Positions 1-5,484 of a stretch of 7,080 nucleotides of DNA are shown one piece after another. The position numbers and the translations under genes were made by a program. This DNA is from an uncultured Desulfobulbaceae bacterium (GTDB lineage: Bacteria; Desulfobacterota; Desulfobulbia; Desulfobulbales; Desulfobulbaceae). The stretch lies in the NCBI GenBank assembly GCA_945787305.1, contig CALZIH010000153.1, positions 1-7,080 on the forward strand, read 5' to 3'. The notes beneath the pieces are model-generated. The model was not told the DNA's origin. It worked only from the letters and a program-made list of their open reading frames with translations, and ran no database searches. Position 1 is the first letter of the stretch; each line of letters begins with the position of its first letter.

Positions 1-247
1 CGCCGACAGGCTGCAGAAAAAATCTGTCGAATAGGGAATTGCCCTGTTCCTTTACAGAATTAATCAGGGCGCCGAAAATTGCAATGCCGCCGAAAATTAG
101 GCTTAACATAACCTGTAAGTCCATTGACTTATGAGTGCTAAGGCTCTTCATCATCGGTAACAGGACCCCGGTTTGTACAATGAGTCCGTAAATGATCAGT
201 AACCCGCCCATTATGATAACAGGCATTTGGTCTTTTACTCTTAGCAT
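1..247 (-). CDS. Small two-helix membrane protein, 3'-truncated by the window edge
   Basis: Reading leftwards from an ATG at 247-245 there is an open frame with no stop up to base 1, giving at least 82 residues; the C-terminus lies outside the window. A strong ribosome site (ACAGGAGGACC, 260-250) sits just before the ATG and supports this start. The protein has two hydrophobic segments, about residues 9-31 and 46-64, separated by a short loop with charged and polar residues (around MKSLSTHKS), then a charged stretch VKEQGNSLFDRF. There is no signal peptidase site or catalytic motif that I can see. It is the downstream member of a likely operon with the gene at 308-604, 60 bp away, and its helical part aligns with that neighbour without gaps. 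I do not recognise the family and assign no function. It could be a subunit of a small membrane complex, but nothing in the sequence proves this. Confidence 0.7.
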   Translation of the reverse strand, partial: MLRVKDQMPVIIMGGLLIIYGLIVQTGVLLPMMKSLSTHKSMDLQVMLSLIFGGIAIFGALINSVKEQGNSLFDRFFLQPVG

Positions 248-265
248 GTGGTCCTCCTGTAAAAA

Positions 266-301
266 GTATTGTTTAGCGCAATCGTATTTTTTAGCGCAAT
301 C
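266..301. repeat. Tandem duplication of an 18-bp unit between the two membrane-protein genes
   Basis: Unit one is 266-283 (GTATTGTTTAGCGCAATC) and unit two is 284-301 (GTATTTTTTAGCGCAATC). They are directly adjacent and differ at one base (G271 against T289). The pair lies wholly between the stop codon at 308-310 and the ribosome site at about 250-260, so it lengthens the intercistronic spacer and not a protein. Each unit contains the core TTTAGCGCAATC. It may be a neutral slippage duplication. Confidence 0.85.
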
Positions 302-307
302 CCGATG

Positions 308-604
308 TTACTTATTGTTTGTTTGGTTTCCTCCATTGCTTTTAGTTTGTGAAGAACACCCAAGGCCGTCCGGGCGAGCAGTTATTCGTGGTACAAAGTA
401 GCCGCAGATGAGGTTTAAGAGAAAGTAGCAGCCGGCAAAGCCCGCCAGGGAAAAGGCGATACAGATACCTGTTTGTAAAGGGGTGATGGTCTCGCTGTGA
501 ATGAATCGAACAAGCGGGGTGAAAACGCTTGAGCCAGCCATCAGGGCAACGGTTGCGATCAAGCCAAGGAGAACAAGCATTGGCGTAATAACGTTTCGGT
601 TCAT
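308..604 (-). CDS. Small two-helix membrane protein with polar C-terminal tail
   Basis: This is a complete 98-residue protein. The start at 604 was chosen over in-frame starts further upstream because GTGGAGC (GGAG at 614-611) lies six bases before this ATG, and because the frame upstream codes for an unlikely polar leader. Two hydrophobic helices are visible, about residues 7-28 and 45-70, joined by a short loop (VRFIHSETITP). A tail of about 25 residues follows, rich in Ser, Asn, Gln, Thr and Gly. With the two helices close together, both ends probably face the same side of the inner membrane. It is the first gene of a leftward operon with the truncated gene at 1-247. A sigma-54-like promoter sits about 35-60 bp upstream of the start, and the gene is divergent from the kinase/regulator pair. 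I do not recognise the family; the function is unknown, and control by the neighbouring regulator is an inference from layout. Confidence 0.72.
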   Translation of the reverse strand: MNRNVITPMLVLLGLIATVALMAGSSVFTPLVRFIHSETITPLQTGICIAFSLAGFAGCYFLLNLICGYFVPRITARPDGLGCSSQTKSNGGNQTNNK

Positions 605-648
605 TGACTGCTCCACGTTTATGGTTCGTTTGTTGCTTTGATTGTGTG

Positions 649-668
649 ATAGCAATTCCTGTTCCTGG
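649..668 (-). promoter_or_regulatory. Candidate sigma-54 (-24/-12) promoter for the small membrane-protein operon
   Basis: Read on the minus strand, 666-651 is AGGAACAGGAATTGCT. It has the invariant GG (665-664) and GC (653-652) separated by exactly ten bases, and a perfect TTGCT -12 block. The -24 block matches TGGCACG at only four of seven positions. The predicted start is near 640, giving a leader of about 36 nt before the ATG at 604, with the ribosome site well placed. The neighbouring operon encodes a sigma-54 activator, which fits. A GG-N10-GC match can arise by chance, so this remains a candidate. Confidence 0.42.
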
Positions 669-762
669 GGGGAAAATAATGAGTTGATTTGTATAACATT
701 CTGATAACAAACAGATTGCTATGTTAAATGTCGGATGTAAGAACGGTAGTACCCCAAGGTGG

Positions 763-813
763 TGCTTCCGTGAGTTTACATGTGGGGGGGTTGAGTGTAT
801 ACTGACGGAAGCA
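763..813. repeat. 51-bp imperfect inverted repeat, likely operator/enhancer site
   Basis: The left arm (763-780, TGCTTCCGTGAGTTTACA) and right arm (796-813, TGTATACTGACGGAAGCA) are reverse complements at 16 of 18 positions; the outer nine base pairs are perfect. The 15-nt centre (781-795) contains a run of seven G. The arms contain the -35 and -10 boxes of the rightward promoter, so a bound protein would cover that promoter. The centre (788) is about 148 bp upstream of the start predicted for the leftward sigma-54 promoter, the usual range for an enhancer-binding protein. The response regulator encoded at 3386-4807 is the obvious candidate ligand. The outer arms lie on both sides of the predicted transcription start at about 810, so a hairpin in the mRNA leader is unlikely to be the main role. 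Confidence 0.75.
775..803 (+). promoter_or_regulatory. Sigma-70-type promoter of the kinase/regulator operon
   Basis: The -35 box TTTACA (775-780) and the -10 box TATACT (798-803) each match consensus at five of six positions, with an optimal 17-bp spacer. Transcription would start near 810, giving a leader of about 44 nt before the ATG at 854. The spacer includes seven consecutive G (784-790). Both boxes fall inside the inverted repeat at 763-813, which suggests repression or autoregulation. Confidence 0.6.
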
Positions 814-853
814 GTTTGTTCCCTTGACCAACCGATGCCATGGAGTCTTTTGT

Positions 854-3382
854 ATGAAAAAGATTATCCGCGACCTTGCCGATACAGATCAGCATAACCT
901 CAAACTGCAATTTCAAGTTGGTTTGGGAATCATACTGCTCTGCTTCTGTTTCTTTACGACCACTATCATCTATCATTTTCAGAAAAACCTGTTGGAGGAG
1001 GAGAGTCTCAGGCAGACGGAACTGGTCATGGTGGCCCTGGAGTCGACCCGCGGATATATCAGAGAGGTACTCCGACCCCGTATGTATGAAGAGTTGGGGC
1101 AGGACAGATTTATTATTGAAGCGATGTCCACCTCGTATATTACCAGGGTCATCATGGAACAATTCAAAGATAAACTGCCTTCCTTCAGGTATCGGCGGGT
1201 AGCCGTGGATGCTCGTAATGCAGCGTTCGAGGCCGATCCGCAGGAACAGGAAATGATCGAGTACTTTCGCAAACATCCGGAGATGCAGGAGTGGTACGGA
1301 ATGACCAAGATAGAGTCCGAACGCTACTACACTCTCTATCGACCGGTTGTTTTTAAATCTTCCTGCATGCATTGCCATGGTGATCCGGAAGATGCCCCTT
1401 CAGCGATCAGGAAATCTTATGGCGCGGTTAGGGGGTTTAATCGGGAGGTAAACGGAATCGCCGGGGTTTTTTCCATCTCCGTTCCACTTGAGGTAGGCCT
1501 GGCGCAGATTAGGGATACGACGACTCGTCTTTTCGGAACAGTCCTTCTTCTGGCCCTTCTGCTTTATGGCACCATATGGCTTCTCTTCCACCAGCTTATT
1601 ATTACCAATCTGCGTGACCTGCTTACCCTGTTTCGAACCGCTATTGACGAAGGCGACAAAATTCCCGCACCGGTGCAGATAAAGGGTCATCGGGAAGAAC
1701 TTCAAGAATTGTTCCGCAGCGCCAGGACACTGGTGTTTCATCTGCAGGACAGCCGTAGAAAACTGGTTGAAAATGCAGGCAATCTCGAAGCCACGGTGGC
1801 AGAACGAACCGAGGCTTTGAAACGCTCGGAAAACCAGCTGCGGACCCAGGTAAGAAAAAGAAACAGCGAACTGGTTCTTCTCAATACATTAACCGACCTT
1901 ATTAACCGGACGGAAACACTACAGAGCATTCTCCCGCAAATTCTCCGTGAAGCGTTACTGGTTATTCCGGCTAACGGAGCAGGTATTTATCTCCATGGCG
2001 ACAAGGGAGAGGATTTTACCCTGCAATGCTCCCAACAAGCGCCGGACCTGCCCGCGCACATTCATTTTGAGCATACCGCAGACGGTGCAAGCGATCCGTT
2101 AACTCCAATGACTGTGGTAAGTTGCGATCGTATTCAAATATCTTCTCCAGAGAACGATGATATGCTCAACATCAGAGTTCCCCTCTGCTGTCGTAACCGG
2201 CTCCTTGGTGTTCTGGTTCTTACCGAATTACCATGGGAGGCGTTAAATGATGCGTTGCAGGACCTCCTCCTTTCCATCGGCCAGCAGGTAGGAATAACCA
2301 TTGAAAGTCTGCAGAATATGCAGAAGTTGCGACGGAACACCGAACTTCTCCAATCTGTATTTGATGGCATAAGCGATCCCCTTATTCTGCTTGATCCCGA
2401 GGGCACTTTGCAGATGGTTAATAAGGCTTTTCTCTCACGCCATAATCTTCAAATGGATGAAGCCCTCGGAATGACCGTTGATACGATTAGTTCACGTAAC
2501 CAGTGCCTCTTCAGCGGACGGATGCAGGACATTGATCTGCACGAAAAAGAACCGCACACAGAAGAGATAGCGTTAGATGACGGTTCGGTTTTTGACGTAT
2601 ATTTTTATCCGATTCTTAAAACGGACAGGACTGTTCGATCTATTGTCTGTCTGGTCAAAGATGTGACCGGTATCAAAGAAACCGAACGCCGTATTCAACA
2701 GACCGAGAAACTTGTCGCTGTCGGCCAGTTGGCTGCCGGGGTAGCTCACGAGATCAACAATCCATTGGGTGTTATTCTTTGTTACACGGATATACTTAAG
2801 GAGAGCAACAAGGAAAATGAAGAGACGGTTACCGATATCAAAGTGATTGAGCGTCATGCTGAAAATTGTCGACGCATCGTCGCAGACCTGCTTGATTTTG
2901 CCCGCAGTCGGGAATCGCGGATAGAAAAAAAGCCGGAATCAATAAACGAAATCATTGAAAATGTCCTTTCCATGGTTTCCCAGCAAATTTTAAAAAAACA
3001 GATCAACCTGGTTCGCAACCTGGACGCCTCGTTGCCACCCTGTCACATCGATAATCAACGGATAAAACAGGTACTGCTCAACTTGATAATGAACGCTGGA
3101 CAGGCGGTGGAAGACAACGGAAATGTATCCATCAGTACTCGAGCAGAGCACCAGGAGATCATTATAGACGTTGAGGATGACGGCCCGGGAATTGGCAAGG
3201 ATATCCAGGATAAGATTTTCGATCCCTTTTTCAGCACCAAGGAGCCGGGAAAAGGGACTGGCTTGGGCCTGTCGGTCAGTTATGGGATTGTTCGCGAGCA
3301 TGATGGTGAAATACGAGTTATGTCAAAACCGGGACATGGAACTCGCTTTTCCGTGATCTTACCTTTTGCAACGGGGGCTTAA
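854..3382 (+). CDS. Membrane sensor histidine kinase with periplasmic heme-c (Tll0287-like/DUF3365) domain
   Basis: This 842-residue kinase phosphorylates itself and then its partner regulator. The ATG at 854 is preferred to an upstream in-frame TTG at 824 because GGAG (842-845) lies eight bases before it. In order it has: transmembrane helix one (about 22-42); a periplasmic domain (about 43-220) ending in C171-M-H-C174-H175, the CxxCH signature for covalent heme c, in the context typical of Tll0287-like/DUF3365 domains; helix two (about 227-249); a HAMP-like stretch and coiled coil (about 250-340); a GAF-like region (about 340-490); and a PAS domain (about 495-610). The HisKA phosphoacceptor is H632 in AHEINNP. 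The ATPase boxes follow: N (N747), G1 (DDGPGIG, 775-781), F (DPFFSTK) and G2 (GKGTGLGL). All catalytic motifs are intact. It is co-transcribed with the regulator, 3 bp downstream. Sensing of redox state or of a small heme ligand is inferred from the CxxCH motif; the signal is not known. Confidence 0.93.
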   Translation: MKKIIRDLADTDQHNLKLQFQVGLGIILLCFCFFTTTIIYHFQKNLLEEESLRQTELVMVALESTRGYIREVLRPRMYEELGQDRFIIEAMSTSYITRVIMEQFKDKLPSFRYRRVAVDARNAAFEADPQEQEMIEYFRKHPEMQEWYGMTKIESERYYTLYRPVVFKSSCMHCHGDPEDAPSAIRKSYGAVRGFNREVNGIAGVFSISVPLEVGLAQIRDTTTRLFGTVLLLALLLYGTIWLLFHQLIITNLRDLLTLFRTAIDEGDKIPAPVQIKGHREELQELFRSARTLVFHLQDSRRKLVENAGNLEATVAERTEALKRSENQLRTQVRKRNSELVLLNTLTDLINRTETLQSILPQILREALLVIPANGAGIYLHGDKGEDFTLQCSQQAPDLPAHIHFEHTADGASDPLTPMTVVSCDRIQISSPENDDMLNIRVPLCCRNRLLGVLVLTELPWEALNDALQDLLLSIGQQVGITIESLQNMQKLRRNTELLQSVFDGISDPLILLDPEGTLQMVNKAFLSRHNLQMDEALGMTVDTISSRNQCLFSGRMQDIDLHEKEPHTEEIALDDGSVFDVYFYPILKTDRTVRSIVCLVKDVTGIKETERRIQQTEKLVAVGQLAAGVAHEINNPLGVILCYTDILKESNKENEETVTDIKVIERHAENCRRIVADLLDFARSRESRIEKKPESINEIIENVLSMVSQQILKKQINLVRNLDASLPPCHIDNQRIKQVLLNLIMNAGQAVEDNGNVSISTRAEHQEIIIDVEDDGPGIGKDIQDKIFDPFFSTKEPGKGTGLGLSVSYGIVREHDGEIRVMSKPGHGTRFSVILPFATGA

Positions 3383-3385
3383 GCA

Positions 3386-4807
3386 ATGAAAGAACCTGCA
3401 ATTTCTCGTCAGCAAATCCTCCTGGTCGATGATGAACCGGACCTGCTCTCCGGTTTGAAAAGAAGTTTTGCCAATCGTTTGGCCGGAACAGAAATATTGA
3501 CCGCCGAAGGTGGCCGGGAAGCACTGGATATACTGGCACAACAAGAGGTGTCCCTGATCCTGATGGATATTATGATGGACGATATGAACGGTCTTGAAAT
3601 CCTTGACCGTATTCATAGAAACAACCCAAAATTAACGGTTATTATGATGACCGGTTACGGGACAATCGAGATGGCAGTGGATGCCATTCGCCGGGGAGCA
3701 TGGGATTTTGTGACAAAACCTCTGGAGCTTGACGGCTTGACAAGAATGCTGCATAAGGGATTGGAACGGAGCCGGCTGCTCAATGAAAATATGAAACTGC
3801 GCAGCAGTATATGTCCGGATGGTCCGGTGCCTGGATTTATAGGCCAAAGTCCAGAAATACAGCAACTGTATAAGACGATACAAACCATGGCCAACAGTGA
3901 GTATACGGTTTTGATCCGTGGAGCATCGGGAACCGGTAAGGAATTGAGTGCTCGTGCTATCCATGCACTGAGTAAACGTTCGCAGAAGCCCTTTATTATG
4001 GTCAATTGTCCGGCGATTCCGGAACATCTGTTGGAGTCGGAGTTCTTTGGGTATCGTAAAGGCGCATTTACCGGCGCGGACAGGGATCATGCCGGCCTTT
4101 TTGTTGAGGCCGACGGCGGCACCATTTGCCTGGATGAAATCGGTGATATTCCGGTAAGTCTACAGACCAAACTGTTACGGGTTATCCAGGAGCAGGAAAT
4201 AAAACCATTGGGAGCTGATACTTCAACCAGGATAGACGTACGGATTATTGCCTCAACCAACGCAGACCTGGAAAGCAAAATTAGAGATGGACAATTCCGG
4301 GAAGATCTTTTTTACCGTCTTGAAGTTCTCACTCTGTACATGCCCTCACTTTCAGAGATTGCCGAAGATATTCCGCTGCTTGCCAACCATTTTTTACAAA
4401 AGGTCCAGGTAGAGTTGGGCAACAGCGGCAAAACGTTTTCAGAAGAGGCTCTGCAGAAACTTGTGGAACATAACTGGCAGGGAAACATCAGGGAGCTGCA
4501 AAATGTCATTCGCCGGGCGGTTCTCTTTTGTCCCGGTCCGATAATTGAAACGAACCATCTGGCCCTTGAATCAAGGTTATCGGTTCAGGACTCCGCTGTG
4601 GGCACAAATGAAGAGACGATGATTATGCCATATAAAGAAGCAAAGGATGTCTGTCTTGACTCCTTTACCCGGCAATATGTCGATACATTGCTCAGAAAAA
4701 GCAGGGGCAATGTTTCTCAGGCGGCACGACTGTCGCATCTCACCAGGGCCGCACTACAGAAAATAATGCGCCGATATGATATTGATGGTGATCAGTTCAG
4801 GCAATAG
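3386..4807 (+). CDS. NtrC-family sigma-54-dependent response regulator
   Basis: This 473-residue regulator is predicted to take phosphate from the upstream kinase and switch on sigma-54 promoters. The receiver domain (about 9-125) has the acidic pair D15/D16, phosphoacceptor D61, T89 and K111. The central AAA+ domain (about 150-385) has Walker A GASGTGKE (179-186), the sigma-54 contact loop GAFTGA (226-231), Walker B TICLDE (246-251) and the REDLFYRL arginine-finger region (305-312). The C-terminal Fis-type helix-turn-helix is at about 438-466 (GNVSQAARLSHLTRAALQKI). Length and domain order are normal for the family and no key residue is missing. The start follows a GGGGG stretch (3373-3377) at a spacing of eight bases, and only 3 bp separate it from the kinase stop, so the two form one operon. 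Its likely targets are the sigma-54-like promoter at 649-668 and the inverted repeat at 763-813; this is inferred from position only. Confidence 0.95.
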   Translation: MKEPAISRQQILLVDDEPDLLSGLKRSFANRLAGTEILTAEGGREALDILAQQEVSLILMDIMMDDMNGLEILDRIHRNNPKLTVIMMTGYGTIEMAVDAIRRGAWDFVTKPLELDGLTRMLHKGLERSRLLNENMKLRSSICPDGPVPGFIGQSPEIQQLYKTIQTMANSEYTVLIRGASGTGKELSARAIHALSKRSQKPFIMVNCPAIPEHLLESEFFGYRKGAFTGADRDHAGLFVEADGGTICLDEIGDIPVSLQTKLLRVIQEQEIKPLGADTSTRIDVRIIASTNADLESKIRDGQFREDLFYRLEVLTLYMPSLSEIAEDIPLLANHFLQKVQVELGNSGKTFSEEALQKLVEHNWQGNIRELQNVIRRAVLFCPGPIIETNHLALESRLSVQDSAVGTNEETMIMPYKEAKDVCLDSFTRQYVDTLLRKSRGNVSQAARLSHLTRAALQKIMRRYDIDGDQFRQ

Positions 4808-4845
4808 GTCGTAAACGGCAGGTATCACTTGAAGGGGGGTGTTTA

Positions 4846-4865
4846 TAAAAGCAGCCTTGCGGCTG
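4846..4865 (-). terminator. Candidate intrinsic terminator for the dodecin gene
   Basis: On the minus strand a 5-bp GC-rich stem (CAGCC / GGCTG, 4865-4861 and 4856-4852) closes a GCAA loop, a GNRA-type tetraloop, and is followed directly by CTTTTAT. It lies about 90 bp past the dodecin stop. The short stem and only four consecutive T make it a modest terminator. Confidence 0.45.
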
Positions 4866-4886
4866 ATCATCGAATTTGTCGTAACG

Positions 4887-4924
4887 GTTTCCCTGTCTGA
4901 CACGTTGCGTATCAGACAGGAAAC
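4887..4924. terminator. Long hairpin between convergent genes, possible terminator of the kinase/regulator operon
   Basis: The arms 4887-4900 (GTTTCCCTGTCTGA) and 4912-4924 (TCAGACAGGAAAC) pair over 13 bp with one bulged C. Inside, ACG (4902-4904) and CGT (4908-4910) can extend the stem after one mismatch, leaving a three-base TTG loop. The hairpin is 80 bp past the regulator stop and 30 bp from the dodecin stop. Rightwards it is followed by TCCTTTG, a poor T-run, so it may protect the RNA end or act together with another factor; the terminator role is inferred. Confidence 0.45.
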
Positions 4925-4954
4925 TCCTTTGATCATTTGAGATCGTTTCGACGG

Positions 4955-5164
4955 TTAACCTTGTCGATACTTAAATGATACTGCAACCCTGGCCCGGTAG
5001 GCCACAACTTTCCCCTTATTAATCTGCATGTCCATCTTGGTGACTTCCGCAATCCGCAGATCTTTCAGGCTTTTGCCCGTTGTCTCCACTGCGTTTTTAG
5101 CTGCATCTTCCCAGGATTTTTTACTGACACCTACTACCTCAATAATCTTGTACACACTAGCCAT
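4955..5164 (-). CDS. Dodecin family small protein, tryptophan-less type
   Basis: This 69-residue protein has the full dodecin pattern: VYKIIEVVGVSKKSWEDAA (beta strand then helix), AVETTGKSLKDLRIAEV, and the closing strands VVAYRARVAVSFKY. Dodecins assemble into hollow dodecamers in the cytoplasm and store or buffer flavins or related ligands. The start at 5164 is preferred to a longer frame from 5224 because AAGGAGGT lies just upstream and the conserved fold begins there. Where flavin-binding dodecins have Trp in LRWFEV, this one has LRIAEV (Ile37), and the usual Gln near HYQV is replaced (AYRAR). From memory this is closer to the mycobacterial SecE2 'calcium dodecin' type, so flavin binding should not be assumed. 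It stands alone, 320 bp from the Lon-like gene and convergent with the regulator. Confidence 0.9.
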   Translation of the reverse strand: MASVYKIIEVVGVSKKSWEDAAKNAVETTGKSLKDLRIAEVTKMDMQINKGKVVAYRARVAVSFKYRQG

Positions 5165-5484
5165 ATTCAACCTCCTTGCAATGGGTTTCAGGCTTTCTGG
5201 GAATCTGTTCCTTTGCGCGATCAAAAGAAATCTCGTAGGTTGGCTTATCGAGTCTTGTCACAAGTCGAATAAGCTTCAACCTTGGATTGCGCCAATGAAC
5301 CAATTTTCTGTTTTTCCCAGGTTCGCCTTAAAGTGGAAAGGGTACTTATATGAACTCACTAGCGAATTTTATGGCCTATTGTCAAGAGATTCTACAAGAA
5401 AAGAAGTTGTACCCGACCTGGAGGCATCTTGGTAACATCAACGACATGTTGTTTTCCTGTTGCGGTAGATTTCGGTGTAAATTT
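5165..5484. other. 320-bp non-coding stretch between dodecin and Lon-like genes
   Basis: It should hold the dodecin promoter and the end of the Lon-like transcript, both read leftwards. The dodecin ribosome site is at about 5170-5177. A perfect TTGACA is present on the minus strand at 5385-5380, but no good -10 box lies 16-18 bp beyond it; TAAAAT at 5371-5366 is too close. An imperfect dyad is at 5238-5281. No classic stem plus T-run follows the Lon-like stop. A 58-codon rightward frame (5350-5526) exists but is doubtful. Confidence 0.6.
5238..5281. repeat. 44-bp imperfect inverted repeat upstream of the dodecin gene
   Basis: GGTTG-GCTTAT-CGA-CTTGT in the left arm is repeated as the reverse complement in the right arm (ACAAG, TCG, ATAAGC, CAACC), with small insertions: two bases between the first blocks, one between GCTTAT and CGA, and two on the left near the centre. 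The centre is CTTGTCACAAG. It ends 74 bp before the dodecin start. It could be an operator, a leader hairpin of the dodecin mRNA, or a processed 3' end of the Lon-like transcript; the sequence does not decide. Confidence 0.5.

Noticed and set aside
342..710. 122-residue minus-strand frame overlapping the small membrane protein
   Set aside because: It has no hydrophobic or domain pattern, overlaps the better-supported gene in another frame and would run through the sigma-54-like promoter.
824..853. Upstream TTG start adding ten residues to the histidine kinase
   Set aside because: The TTG lies only about 14 bp after the predicted transcription start and has no ribosome site at proper spacing, while the ATG at 854 has GGAG eight bases before it.
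776..1378. 200-residue minus-strand frame opposite the kinase start
   Set aside because: It is antisense to a clearly real gene, starts within the heme motif region, and has no recognisable domain.
5366..5385. Promoter for dodecin based on TTGACA at 5385-5380
   Set aside because: The -35 is perfect, but no -10 box is found at 16-18 bp; TAAAAT is only about 8 bp away. It is noted in the intergenic entry only.
5028..5435. 135-residue plus-strand frame over the dodecin gene
   Set aside because: It is the antisense shadow of the dodecin and continues into non-coding sequence with no family resemblance.
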